The translations under genes were made by a program, and so were the position numbers. From assembly GCF_000194155.1 (NCBI RefSeq), contig NZ_GL877883.1:403056-467055 (forward strand): DNA of 64,000 nucleotides, in the 5' to 3' direction. The DNA comes from Saccharopolyspora spinosa NRRL 18395. Its GTDB lineage: Bacteria; Actinomycetota; Actinomycetes; Mycobacteriales; Pseudonocardiaceae. Shown in pieces: positions 27,667 to 35,711 of the stretch; position 1 is the stretch's first letter, and every line of letters starts with the position of its first letter. A model generated the notes under the pieces. It had not been told where the DNA came from. It made no database searches and worked only from the letters and a program-made list of their open reading frames with translations.

Positions 27667-27683
27667 TTCAACAAAGTGTTGAA
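27667..27683. promoter_or_regulatory. Candidate purine-catabolism operator upstream of allB
   Basis: TTCAACAAAGTGTTGAA is a perfect 7-3-7 palindrome 25 bp upstream of the allB start. TTCAACAAAATGTTGAC at 34699-34715 is nearly identical and overlaps the uraD promoter. Confidence 0.7.
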
Positions 27684-27780
27684 CCTAGGTGTCGCCCAGG
27701 TCAAGGACCAGTGCTCTCGACTTCTGCTCCCGGACCGAGCCGGTGACCCGTGCGCGCTTCCGGGGCTACGGCACCCGAAA

Positions 27781-27807
27781 GTTTCGTATCGTGAAGTATA
27801 CTTATCG
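27781..27807. promoter_or_regulatory. Candidate regulator motif shared with the aceB-iclR spacer
   Basis: GTTTCGTATCGTGAAGTATA followed by CTTATCG aligns, with one gap, to TTTTCTGCATCGTGGATGTT followed by AGTTTCC at 42552-42578. This could be the target of the IclR regulator, but the match is imperfect. Confidence 0.35.
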
Positions 27808-28175
27808 TTAATTGGAAGTTTCCTGGAGAGACGCGCGCCCGTCAAGGGGGCAACGGCGGGGCATCGATTCAGCGCAGCGCCGCATGGGTAGCCCAAAACC
27901 CATTCTTCACGCTGGTCATGAATTCGCATTTACCCAGGTATCGACACGGGCAGCCTGTTTGTATGCCGCATCCCAAATCACCCGGCTCCTCCGTCCCCGG
28001 TGTTCGCCGACGAGGTCGGCGCGCCCCGGATGCCGAAGCTCTTCGAGCACTACGAGATCCCCACTACCGTCGAGCGCAAGCTGGCCGCCGAGCGTCCGCC
28101 ACAACCGCGACGCGACCCTCCGCCTCCTCTTCGGCGACAGCTGGGATTCCCGCGCTGGACGCGCGGCGAACAGCT

Positions 28176-28228
28176 GGAGCGAACGGCCCATTCGGCCCGC
28201 CTATCGAGGCGAACAGTCCGTTCGCTCC
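28176..28228. repeat. Dispersed palindrome pair, family 2
   Basis: GGAGCGAACGGCCCATTCG and GCGAACAGTCCGTTCGCTCC form an inverted pair; each half also resembles the palindromic unit seen at 8426 and 43477. Confidence 0.65.
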
Positions 28229-28335
28229 ACACGAGCGCGGCAGAGGCTTTCTTGGAAGTGCTCGTCCGAAGTGTGTCTTTGAAGCGGCGCAGCCGCTTGG
28301 CCTGTCCCCGCAACTCGCACCGCCGCGGGTTCTCA

Positions 28336-28423
28336 GACGTCGTCTCGCGAGGACAGACCCGAAGCCGGACATGCGCAAATCGGGGATCCCGCAGTCCAGG
28401 CGGCATCCGAAGTTCCGCACCGC
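28336..28423 (+). repeat. Non-coding repeat, copy B
   Basis: This is the direct copy of 25809-25906, sharing GACGTCGTCT, GCGAGGACAG and CGGGGATCCCGCAGTCCAG, with small length differences. Confidence 0.75.
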
Positions 28424-28450
28424 AAAGCAGGACCAGTCTGGAAACAGCAC

Positions 28451-29572
28451 CTACAGGCGGTCTTGGGCGAGTCGTTCGCCGAGGTCGGCCAGGAGGGTGG
28501 CCGCTTCGCGGATGCAGCGCTGCGGGTCGGATTCGATGTCGGTGAGGGCGTAAACCGCTTCGATGCCCGCTTCGCGCAGGCGTTCCGAGGTGAGCTGGCA
28601 GCGGCCCGCGATGGCGACCACGGGGACTCCCGCTTCGACGGCGCGGGCGGCGACTCCGGCCGGGCCCTTGCCGTGCAGGGTCTGCTCGTCGATGGCGCCC
28701 TCGCCGATGATCACCAGGCCGGCTCCGTCCAGCCAGCGGTCGAAGTCGATCAGCTCCAGGATCACGTCGACGCCGGGCCGCATCCGCGCGCCCAGCACCG
28801 CGAGCGCCCCGTAGCCGACGCCACCGGCAGCCCCGGCGCCCGGCTGCTCGGCGACATCACGACCGCCGGCGGCCAGCACCGCGCTCGCCCAGCGCCCCAG
28901 CGCCTCGTCCAGGAAGCGGACCTGCTCCGGGTCCGCACCCTTCTGCGGCCCGTACACGTGCGCCGCGCCACGCTCGCCGAGCAGCGGATTGTCCACATCG
29001 GACGCGAGGACGAAGTTCGTTTCGGCCAGCCGGGGATCCAGGCCGGACAGGTCCACCGCGGCCACTCGGGAAAGTGGTCCACCGCCTGGGGGCAACGGGT
29101 TATCCGCAGCGTCCAAAACCCGCGCCCCCAGGACGGTGAGCATTCCGGCGCCGCCGTCGGTGCACGCACTGCCACCGACGCCCAGCACCACGTTCCGCGC
29201 GCCCGCGTCGAGCGCCGCCAGGATGGCCTCGCCCGTTCCCTCGCTGGAGGCCGCCAGCGGGGCGAGCTCGTCCGGGTCGAGCAGCGCCAGCCCGGAGGCC
29301 GAAGCCAGCTCCACCACGGCGGTTTCGCCATCGATCGCGATCTCGGTGTCCACCGGCTCGCCGACCGGGCCCGCGACCCGCACCGGCACCGGCACGTAGC
29401 CGCTGGCCAGCGCCGCTTGCACGGTGCCATCCCCGCCGTCGGCCACCGGTGCCAACCGCACCTGCACGTCGGGGCGGACCCTGCGCAGACCGGCGGCCAC
29501 CGCCTCGGCCACTTCCGGCGCGGTCAGCGAGCCCTTGAACTTGTCCGGCGCGATGAGGACGGGACCAGGCAC
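28451..29572 (-). CDS. glxK: Glycerate kinase
   Basis: This 373-residue enzyme phosphorylates D-glycerate, the product of the Gcl-GlxR route, to 2- or 3-phosphoglycerate for entry into glycolysis. It shows the family opening VLIAPDKFKGSLTAPEVAEA, the conserved PVADGGDGTVQAALAS, VLGVGGSACTDGGAGML, and VIIGEGAIDEQTLHGKGP near the end. The GTG at 29572 has GGAG six bases upstream. It is the last gene of the hyi-glxR-gcl-glxK series, with two hairpins between gcl and this gene. Confidence 0.93.
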   Translation of the reverse strand: MPGPVLIAPDKFKGSLTAPEVAEAVAAGLRRVRPDVQVRLAPVADGGDGTVQAALASGYVPVPVRVAGPVGEPVDTEIAIDGETAVVELASASGLALLDPDELAPLAASSEGTGEAILAALDAGARNVVLGVGGSACTDGGAGMLTVLGARVLDAADNPLPPGGGPLSRVAAVDLSGLDPRLAETNFVLASDVDNPLLGERGAAHVYGPQKGADPEQVRFLDEALGRWASAVLAAGGRDVAEQPGAGAAGGVGYGALAVLGARMRPGVDVILELIDFDRWLDGAGLVIIGEGAIDEQTLHGKGPAGVAARAVEAGVPVVAIAGRCQLTSERLREAGIEAVYALTDIESDPQRCIREAATLLADLGERLAQDRL

Positions 29573-29598
29573 AACCAACTCCGATCGATAGGGCGGCA

Positions 29599-29636
29599 TC
29601 CTCCGCCGAGACGCCCGGCACGTGCTCGGCGGAGGA
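29599..29636. terminator. Hairpin between gcl and glxK
   Basis: TCCTCCGCCGAG and CTCGGCGGAGGA form a 12-bp perfect stem with a 14-base loop just upstream of glxK; it may limit read-through. Confidence 0.6.
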
Positions 29637-29797
29637 CACCAAGGGGTCGTTCGGATATTCCACCCGAAGGACCCCGTCCTTGGGAAATGCGGGGCGCGCT
29701 CGCCGTCCACGCCACCGCGCGTTCACGGCGAGCGCACCTCGCGCAGGGCCGCCCTGAAGCCCCGCCCAGGGGTGCGGGAGTGAGTGTTTGACAGACC

Positions 29798-29826
29798 GAC
29801 CGACGCGGTTCCCGTACGCGTCGGTC
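29798..29826 (-). terminator. Terminator of gcl
   Basis: GACCGACGCG and CGCGTCGGTC form a 10-bp perfect stem with a nine-base loop about 25 bp after the gcl stop; on the minus strand a tctgtcaaac tail follows. Confidence 0.75.
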
Positions 29827-29849
29827 AGCCTCCGCACCCCAAGAACCGG

Positions 29850-31553
29850 TTACCCGTTGGGAACGGGTTCGGGTTCGATCATGGCGTCGATGCGGATGCC
29901 GCGGGCCGTGTTGGCCTCCCGCTCGATCATCACCTCGACCAGGACCGGGCGGCTGGTGGCGACAGCCTCCTTGCGGGCCCACTCGATGGTTTCGGCGAGG
30001 TCCCCGGGCTCGAACACCCGGCGGCCCGAGCAGCCGTAGGCCTCCATAATCTTGACGTTGTCCGTGCCGTACTCGTCGTAGTGGATGTCCACCTCGGTCT
30101 TCATCCCGAACGCGTCGCCCTCGGCCTGGCGGATCAGGCCCAGGTACTCGTTGTTCAGCATGATGATCACGAACGGCAGGTCGTACTGGGCGGCCACCGC
30201 CAGCTCCTCGACCAGGAACTGGAAGGAGTAGTCGCCGACGACCGCGACGACCTCCGCGTCCGGCTCGGCCGACTTCACGCCGATCGCGGCCGGGATCTCC
30301 CAGCCGAGCGGGCCGGCCTGGCCGCACACCTGGTAGTGCCGCGGGCGGTGCGCGGTCTGGAACTGCCCGCCCCAGATCTGGTAGAGCCCGATCGCGGTGA
30401 CGAAGTACGCCTCCGGCGGGAAGATCTCGTTGATCTCCCGGTACACCCGCGGCGCCTTGATCGGCACGGCGTCGTAGTCGTCGGGCCTGGTCAGCGTCTG
30501 CTTGAGCACGCCGACGCGCTCGACCCACGCCGAGTAGTCCTTGGTCGCCCCGCGCTTGCGGGCGGCTTCCAGCAGGGCGTCCAGGAACAGCCGGGTGTCG
30601 GAGACGATGCCCAGGTCGGGGCCGAAGACCTTGCCGATCTGGGTCGGCTCGATGTCGACGTGGATGAACTTGCGCTCACCGCGGTAGACGTCCAGCGCGC
30701 CGGTGTGCCGGTCGCCGAAGCGGGCGCCGAGCGCCAGCACCAGGTCGGACTCCAGGAACGACTGGTTGCCGTAGCGCTGGCTGGTCTGGATGCCGGTCAT
30801 GCCGGCGAACAGCTCGTGGTCCTCGGGGAAGGAACCCTTGCCCATCAACGTGATCTGCACCGGGATGCCCAGCAGTTCCGCCAGCTCCCGCACCTGCTCG
30901 TATGCCTCGCCGAGGATCACGCCGCCACCGGCCAGGATCAGCGGCCGATCAGCCTCCAGCAGCATGTCCAGCGCGCGCTCCACCCGCGGCTGGTGCGGCT
31001 CGACGCGCGGGATCGGCAGCGGGGCGTCCAGCTCGGGATCCCACTCGATCTCCTGCTTCTGCACGTCCAGCGGCAGGTCGATCAGCACGGGGCCGGGGCG
31101 GCCGGAACGCGCGATGCGGAACGCCTCGCGGAAGATCCACGGTGCCTGCGCGGCCTCCTTGACCTGCACCGCCCACTTCGTGACCGGCTTAGCGATGTCG
31201 ACGATGTCGACCGCCTGGAACGCCTCCTGGTGCAGCTTGGTGGACACCGCTTGGCCGGTGATGCACAGGATCGGGATGGAGTCGGCCTGCGCGGTGTAGA
31301 GGCCGGTGATCATGTTCGTGCCCGCCGGACCCGAGGTGCCGATGGCCACTCCGACGTTGCCGTTGGTGCGGGCCCAACCGTCGGCCATGTGGGTCGCGCC
31401 CTCTTCGTGGCGCACGATCAGGTGCTTGATGCCGCTGTCCTCCATCGCCGCGTACAGCGGGAGGATGGCCGCACCGGGGCAACCGAAGGTGATGTCGACG
31501 CCCTCGGACTTGAGCACGTCGACGACGGCCTGCATGACAGGAACTTTGGGCAT
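29850..31553 (-). CDS. gcl: Glyoxylate carboligase (tartronate-semialdehyde synthase)
   Basis: Gcl condenses two glyoxylate molecules to tartronate semialdehyde and CO2 using thiamine diphosphate and FAD. The 567-residue protein has the N-terminal pyrimidine-binding domain (VDITFGCPGAAILPLYAAM; in Gcl the usual catalytic glutamate of this region is naturally replaced), IGTSGPAGTNMITGLYTAQA, a central FAD domain with ILAGGGVILGEAY, and the C-terminal ThDP motif VVGDYSFQFL to IIMLNNEYLGLI. The ATG at 31553 follows GAGGAAG. It lies between glxR and glxK in one direction, the standard glyoxylate-to-glycerate pathway. Confidence 0.95.
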   Translation of the reverse strand: MPKVPVMQAVVDVLKSEGVDITFGCPGAAILPLYAAMEDSGIKHLIVRHEEGATHMADGWARTNGNVGVAIGTSGPAGTNMITGLYTAQADSIPILCITGQAVSTKLHQEAFQAVDIVDIAKPVTKWAVQVKEAAQAPWIFREAFRIARSGRPGPVLIDLPLDVQKQEIEWDPELDAPLPIPRVEPHQPRVERALDMLLEADRPLILAGGGVILGEAYEQVRELAELLGIPVQITLMGKGSFPEDHELFAGMTGIQTSQRYGNQSFLESDLVLALGARFGDRHTGALDVYRGERKFIHVDIEPTQIGKVFGPDLGIVSDTRLFLDALLEAARKRGATKDYSAWVERVGVLKQTLTRPDDYDAVPIKAPRVYREINEIFPPEAYFVTAIGLYQIWGGQFQTAHRPRHYQVCGQAGPLGWEIPAAIGVKSAEPDAEVVAVVGDYSFQFLVEELAVAAQYDLPFVIIMLNNEYLGLIRQAEGDAFGMKTEVDIHYDEYGTDNVKIMEAYGCSGRRVFEPGDLAETIEWARKEAVATSRPVLVEVMIEREANTARGIRIDAMIEPEPVPNG

Positions 31554-31710
31554 GGTGTAAGACTTCCTCTCGGGTGCGGCGCCTTCGGGCGTGCACCTAG
31601 TTGGGAACGGGTCGGCGGTTCTGGTTGCTTGGCGGCGCTGGACCGCTGACCCGTGACCGTCGTGCTGCTTCGAGATCGCCCGGTCGGGCGAGTGCCTTGG
31701 CGCGATCTTC

Positions 31711-31731
31711 CGCAATTTCAATGGAAATCAG
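31711..31731. repeat. Dispersed palindrome, family 1, between glxR and gcl
   Basis: CGCAATTTCAATGGAAATCA contains ATTTC and GAAAT arms around a four-base centre. Confidence 0.55.
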
Positions 31732-31777
31732 AGGTCGGCCGCAGGAGACGAGGAACTCCCCGCGCGACACCGCAGTC

Positions 31778-32656
31778 TCAGTCGCGACCGTTGAGCTGCG
31801 TGATCTGCTTGAGCAGCCCGGAGTGGTCGAGCTTCCCGTCGCCCTGCGCGACCGCGGCGGCGACGAGCTGGCTGACCAGCGAACCGAGCGGAATCGACAA
31901 GCCCGCGTCGCGCGCAGCGGCCTGCACGATGCCCATGTCCTTGTGGTGCAGTTCGAGCCGGAAACCCGGCGCGAACTCGCGGTTGCGCATCTTCGCGCCC
32001 TTGGCGTCGAGCACGGTGCTGCCGGCGAGTCCGCCGCCAAGCACCTTCAGGCCCGCCTCGGTGTCGACGCCATGCGCCTCCAGAAACACCAGGGCCTCGG
32101 CTACCAGCCCGATGTTGCCCGCGACGATCAGCTGGTTGGCCGCCTTGACGGTCTGCCCGGCCCCAGCGGGTCCAACATGGACGATCGTGGTGCCAACGGT
32201 GCCCAGCACCGCTTCGGCTGCCGCGAAGGCGCCGGCCTCGCCACCGACCATGATCGACAGCGTGCCGTCGATCGCCTTCGGCTCACCGCCGCTGACCGGC
32301 GCGTCGATCGCCCGCACGCCCTTCTCAGCGGCAGCCTCGGCAACGCGGCGCGAGACGTCGGGGCGGATCGTGCTGCAGTCGATGAGCAGCGCGCCCTGCT
32401 TGGCGTTGGCCAGCACCCCGTCGTCGCCCAGCACGACGTTCTCGACGTCCGGCGAGTCCGGCAGCATGGTGAAGATGATCTCGGCGTCGCGGACGGCCTC
32501 GGCCACGCTGCCCGCCGCCTTGCCGCCGTCGGCGACCAGCTGGTCGACCTTGGCCTGGCTGCGGTTGTAGCCGGTGACGTCGTGGCCGGCCTTGACCAGG
32601 TTGGCCGCCATCGGGCCGCCCATGATGCCCAGCCCGATGAATCCGACCTTGCTCAT
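31778..32656 (-). CDS. glxR: 2-hydroxy-3-oxopropionate (tartronate semialdehyde) reductase
   Basis: GlxR reduces tartronate semialdehyde to D-glycerate with NAD(P)H. The 292-residue beta-hydroxyacid dehydrogenase has the Rossmann motif VGFIGLGIMGGPMAANLVKA, the substrate-binding IDAPVSGGEPKAIDGTLSIM, the catalytic lysine in AGAGQTVKAANQLIVAGNI, and the FRLELHHKDM segment. The ATG at 32656 follows GGAGGTACC. It sits between hyi and gcl and belongs to the same operon. Confidence 0.94.
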   Translation of the reverse strand: MSKVGFIGLGIMGGPMAANLVKAGHDVTGYNRSQAKVDQLVADGGKAAGSVAEAVRDAEIIFTMLPDSPDVENVVLGDDGVLANAKQGALLIDCSTIRPDVSRRVAEAAAEKGVRAIDAPVSGGEPKAIDGTLSIMVGGEAGAFAAAEAVLGTVGTTIVHVGPAGAGQTVKAANQLIVAGNIGLVAEALVFLEAHGVDTEAGLKVLGGGLAGSTVLDAKGAKMRNREFAPGFRLELHHKDMGIVQAAARDAGLSIPLGSLVSQLVAAAVAQGDGKLDHSGLLKQITQLNGRD

Positions 32657-32784
32657 GGTTGTGGTACCTCCGTGGTTGGAGCCGTTCGTGAGTGCCCCTC
32701 CCATCACCCGACCGCCGCCCCCCAAGGAGGCGCTGCGCGCCGCAGTTTTGATGGGTGAGAACCGGAAAAGTCACTCACGGGTGG

Positions 32785-33585
32785 TCAGCGCTTGATCCAG
32801 CCGAAGCTGTCGGCGCTCGCCCCGCTCGGCTTGTACTCCAGTCCGATGTGGCCGGTGTAGCCCGCCGCATCGAGCTTTTCGAAGTAGTGCTCGAAGTCGA
32901 TCTCGCCGGTGCCCGGCTCGTTGCGGCCCGGCGCGTCGGCGATCTGCACGTGCCCGATGGTCCGGGCGTGCTGGTCGATCACCGCGTCCGGGTCGTCGCC
33001 GTTGACCTTCAGGTGGTACAGGTCGAACAGCAACCGCAGGTTGTCCACGCCGCCCTCGTTGTGCCCGCGGTCGATTACCGCGAGCGCGTCGGCGGCGGTC
33101 TTCAGCGGGTATGCGGGCGTACCGCTGACCGGCTCGATGAGCACCGTGCCGCCGATCCGGGCAGTGCCCTTCGCGGCGCGGACCAGGCTCTCGGCGGCCA
33201 CGTCGTCCTGCGCCTGCGCGTCGACACCGTCGATCCGGTTGCCGTACAGCGCGTTGAACGCACGGCAGCCCAGCCGCTCGCCGATGCCCACGGCGACGTC
33301 GACGTTGTCGGCGAACTCGCCGGCCCGGTGCGGGTTCGACAGCACGCCGCGCTCCCCCGCGGGCATGTCACCGGCGAAGAAGTTCAGGCCCACCAGCGAC
33401 ACCCCGGCGTCGGAGATCGCCTGCACGAACCGGTCCACCTCGCGGTCGGCGGGCACCGCGACCGCGAACGGCCACCAGAACTCCACCTTGTCGAATCCGG
33501 CGGCCTTCGCCGCGCCGGGACGGTCCAGCACGTCCAGTTCGGTGAACAGGATCGAGAGGTTGACGTCGTAGCGGTTCGGATTCAT
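32785..33585 (-). CDS. hyi: Hydroxypyruvate isomerase
   Basis: Hyi interconverts hydroxypyruvate and tartronate semialdehyde and is usually encoded with gcl. The 266-residue TIM-barrel protein shows NLSILFTELDVLDRPGAAKA, FDKVEFWWPF, the metal-binding glutamate in VLIEPVSG, LLFDLYHLKVNGDD, and the closing HIGLEYKPSG motif. The ATG at 33585 is preceded by a G-rich ribosome site; a GTG two codons earlier overlaps that site. It is the first gene of the hyi-glxR-gcl-glxK operon. Confidence 0.93.
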   Translation of the reverse strand: MNPNRYDVNLSILFTELDVLDRPGAAKAAGFDKVEFWWPFAVAVPADREVDRFVQAISDAGVSLVGLNFFAGDMPAGERGVLSNPHRAGEFADNVDVAVGIGERLGCRAFNALYGNRIDGVDAQAQDDVAAESLVRAAKGTARIGGTVLIEPVSGTPAYPLKTAADALAVIDRGHNEGGVDNLRLLFDLYHLKVNGDDPDAVIDQHARTIGHVQIADAPGRNEPGTGEIDFEHYFEKLDAAGYTGHIGLEYKPSGASADSFGWIKR

Positions 33586-33605
33586 CGGCACCCCCCTCGG
33601 GATAA

Positions 33606-33632
33606 ATTTCGTTATGCGGAAATCTTATTTCG
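33606..33632. promoter_or_regulatory. Candidate operator upstream of hyi
   Basis: ATTTCGTTATGCGGAAATCT then TATTTCG holds TTTC/GAAA inverted arms and a repeated ATTTCG. It is weakly similar to the motifs at 27781 and 42552. Confidence 0.3.
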
Positions 33633-33795
33633 TACAACGATAGATTAGCGACAAGGCAGCCGCCGGTCAACGCCCCACCCCCGGTTACCCACCGGTCAAC
33701 GGTGGCGGGCCCGACCAGCACAGAAGCACCCTCGCGCCCGATCCCCGGCGGCGAGCCCACCTCGGCCGATACGGTTCAATCGGGAGGTCACGCCA

Positions 33796-34053
33796 ATGAT
33801 CTTGCGAGCTGAGTTCACCACCGAGCCCTTCGAGGGAGAAGGCGAGCCGCCAGCGCACGCCGTGGCCGCCCGCGACTGCCTCCGCGCCGCCGGACTGGAG
33901 CCCGAATTCGGCCCGCTGGGCACCTCGATCAGCGGCGAGCGCGAGGCGCTGCTCCCCGCACTGGCCGCCGTGCTGGAGACCGTGCTGGACACCGGAGCGA
34001 ACCGGATCACTCTGCAGGTTACCGTCGGCGATGCCGACGAAGACCAGGTTTAG
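33796..34053 (+). CDS. Thiamine-binding protein (MTH1187/YkoF-like)
   Basis: This 85-residue protein has the compact ferredoxin-like fold of the MTH1187/YkoF thiamine-binding family: LRAEFTTEPF, CLRAAGLEPEFGPLGTSISG and the closing strand ANRITLQVTVGD. Family members bind thiamine or hydroxymethylpyrimidine precursors. The neighbouring glyoxylate carboligase needs thiamine diphosphate, so a supply or sensing role is possible but is inference. GGGAGGT lies eight bases before the ATG. A helix-turn-helix gene follows directly. Confidence 0.78.
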   Translation: MILRAEFTTEPFEGEGEPPAHAVAARDCLRAAGLEPEFGPLGTSISGEREALLPALAAVLETVLDTGANRITLQVTVGDADEDQV

Positions 34054-34063
34054 GCTGGTCAAC

Positions 34064-34429
34064 GTGCATCCGCTCGCCAACGCGATCGCCCCGCTGCTGG
34101 AGCACGTCGGCGGTACCGCCGTGCCTGCCGACGAGCGCGAGCCCGGCGACATCGTCCTGTACTGGGAAGGCGCCCCGGCGGTGGCCGTCCGACTGCCCGG
34201 CGAAGAGCTGACCAGTGCCCTCGACCGGATCATCCGGGCCGTTGAGGGCGAACTCGGCGGACGCCTGCCGGACCTGCCGCGCGCGGAGAAGCAGCGCGCC
34301 GTCCGGCTACTCGAAGAACGCGGCGCGTTCTCCATGCGCAAGTCCGTCGAGACGGTGGCCAAGGCGCTCGGTGTCAGCCGCTTCACGGTCTACAACTACC
34401 TCAACCGCGAGCAGGCCGACCGGAGCTGA
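34064..34429 (+). CDS. Transcriptional regulator with a YheO/DauR-type C-terminal helix-turn-helix
   Basis: The product of about 121 residues has an N-terminal PAS-like portion (VHPLANAIAPLLEHVGGTAV, then GDIVLYWEGAPAVAVRLPGE) and a C-terminal helix-turn-helix (KQRAVRLLEERGAFSMRKSV, ETVAKALGVSRFTVYNYLNR) like HTH_22 of YheO/DauR regulators. It is shorter than typical YheO proteins. The GTG at 34064 comes just after the stop of the thiamine-binding gene; an ATG at 34031 overlapping that gene is also possible. The gene pair probably works together; its target is unknown. Confidence 0.7.
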   Translation: MHPLANAIAPLLEHVGGTAVPADEREPGDIVLYWEGAPAVAVRLPGEELTSALDRIIRAVEGELGGRLPDLPRAEKQRAVRLLEERGAFSMRKSVETVAKALGVSRFTVYNYLNREQADRS

Positions 34430-34698
34430 CCCCGGCGGGCGGGTTCGACCCCGCCCGGCCCGGCCCGGCGGTCGGCCTCGCCGGGCCGGGCGGTCGGCCT
34501 CGCCGGGAACCGGCATCCGCAGCCCTGGCCTTGCCGCCGGTTTCGCCGGAAACTGACCGGACGAACAGGACAACGCCAGCGATCGAATTCGGGCCGGACC
34601 AACCCAGCGGCGAGTGCGTCCAGCACCCGGCACGCGGCGGGCCGCCACCCGGCGAGCTGCCGGAGTTGCGCCAACCGCACACGGCTTCACCAGGATTT
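34430..34698. repeat. GC-rich intergenic stretch with short repeats
   Basis: CGGTCGGCCTCGCCGGG is repeated at about 34471 and 34491, and arms of GCCCGGCCC/GGGCCGGGC can pair, which may give a terminator for the regulator gene. No coding frame is supported. Confidence 0.45.
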
Positions 34699-34740
34699 TT
34701 CAACAAAATGTTGACACGTGGCGGAGTGCGGTCGTAGCTT
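34699..34740 (+). promoter_or_regulatory. Promoter and operator of the uraD-uraH-uricase operon
   Basis: TTGACA (34711-34716) and TAGCTT (34735-34740) are 18 bp apart and form a good promoter. The palindrome TTCAACAAAATGTTGAC (34699-34715) overlaps the -35 element, matches the site upstream of allB, and would repress by blocking polymerase. Confidence 0.7.
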
Positions 34741-34862
34741 TTGCCGCATTGGAGCTCGTGACCGGCAACCGCAGCACAGCCCAGGCATGCTCGGACTCTC
34801 GTCCGCCGCCTCCGCCAATCCCGAAAGCCTCTTCGGGACGCAACATCCTGTGAGAGTTTGCG

Positions 34863-35372
34863 ATGTCAACAACCACCGAAACGGACCGCCTTAACGGCCT
34901 CCCCCGAGCGGAACTCGTCCAGCAGCTGCTCGCCTGCCTGAACATCCCCCGCTGGGCCGCCGACATCGCCGACCGGCGCCCGTTCGCCGACGTCACCGCC
35001 GTCTACCAGGCCGCCGACGCCGCCGCACCGAAGCTGACCCCCGAGGAGATCAACAGCGCGCTCGCGGCACACCCCCGAATCGGCGAGCGCGCCACCGGTG
35101 AGGACACCTCGGCCAAGTTCTCGCGCAACGAGCAGTCCAGAGTCGACGGCGGCGACGCCGAGCTGGCCTGCGCGCTGCACGAGGGCAACGAGGCCTACGA
35201 ACAGCGGTTCGGGCACGTGTACCTGGTCTGCGCCAGCGGCCGAAGCGGTGCGGAGCTGGTGGAGATCCTGCACTCCCGACTGGACAACGAGCCGGAAGCA
35301 GAGCTGCGGATCGTCGCCGACGAACTCCGCAAGATCGCACGTCTGAGATTGGCGAAGGTGATCGAAGGATGA
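34863..35372 (+). CDS. uraD: 2-oxo-4-hydroxy-4-carboxy-5-ureidoimidazoline (OHCU) decarboxylase
   Basis: UraD performs the last of three steps from urate to S-allantoin. The 169-residue helical protein shows AELVQQLLACLNIPRWAADI, the signature AAHPRIGERA with its catalytic histidine, FSRNEQSRVDGGDAELACAL and FGHVYLVCASGRS. Its stop overlaps the start of the hydroxyisourate hydrolase gene (ATGA), so the two are cotranslated. An operator-promoter lies about 120 bp upstream. Confidence 0.94.
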   Translation: MSTTTETDRLNGLPRAELVQQLLACLNIPRWAADIADRRPFADVTAVYQAADAAAPKLTPEEINSALAAHPRIGERATGEDTSAKFSRNEQSRVDGGDAELACALHEGNEAYEQRFGHVYLVCASGRSGAELVEILHSRLDNEPEAELRIVADELRKIARLRLAKVIEG

Positions 35373-35704
35373 GTGCCGTCACCACCCACTTGCTGGACGC
35401 CGTGCGGGGCGTCCCCGCCACTGGCGTCGCGATCCGGCTGGAGGCCGCCAAGGGCTCCGATTGGAGCGCGCTGGCAGAAGGCCGCACCGACGACGACGGC
35501 CGGATCAAGGACCTGGGCCCGGACCGGCTGGCCGCCGGGGACTACCGGCTCACCTTCGACACCGGCGAGTACTTCGAGCGCCAAGGCGTCGCGACCTTCT
35601 ACCCGCAAGTGCAGATCACCTTCCGGATCGCCGACCCCGCTCAGCACTACCACGTTCCGCTGCTGCTGAGCCCGTTCGCCTTTTCCACTTACCGAGGGAG
35701 CTGA
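35369..35704 (+). CDS. uraH: 5-hydroxyisourate hydrolase
   Basis: This transthyretin-like enzyme hydrolyses 5-hydroxyisourate, the uricase product, to OHCU. The 111-residue protein begins SAVTTHLLDAVRGVPATGVA with the catalytic histidine, includes YRLTFDTGEYFERQG and HYHVPLLLSPFAFSTYRGS, ending in the diagnostic YRGS tetrapeptide. It overlaps uraD by four bases and is followed seven bases later by the uricase gene. Confidence 0.95.
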   Translation: MSAVTTHLLDAVRGVPATGVAIRLEAAKGSDWSALAEGRTDDDGRIKDLGPDRLAAGDYRLTFDTGEYFERQGVATFYPQVQITFRIADPAQHYHVPLLLSPFAFSTYRGS

Positions 35705-35711
35705 TCACCGC

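Larger units (their letters stand above)
27643..28450. other. Long intergenic region with operator, repeats and unassigned coding traces
   Basis: About 800 bp without an intact gene. It contains the allB operator, a second motif at 27781-27807 resembling the aceB/iclR spacer, a family 2 palindrome pair (28176-28228), repeat copy B, and a plus-strand fragment around 28000-28140 (MPKLFEHYEIPTTVERKLAA, then in another frame RDATLRLLFGDSWDSRAG) that looks like a frameshifted gene remnant I cannot name. Confidence 0.5.
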
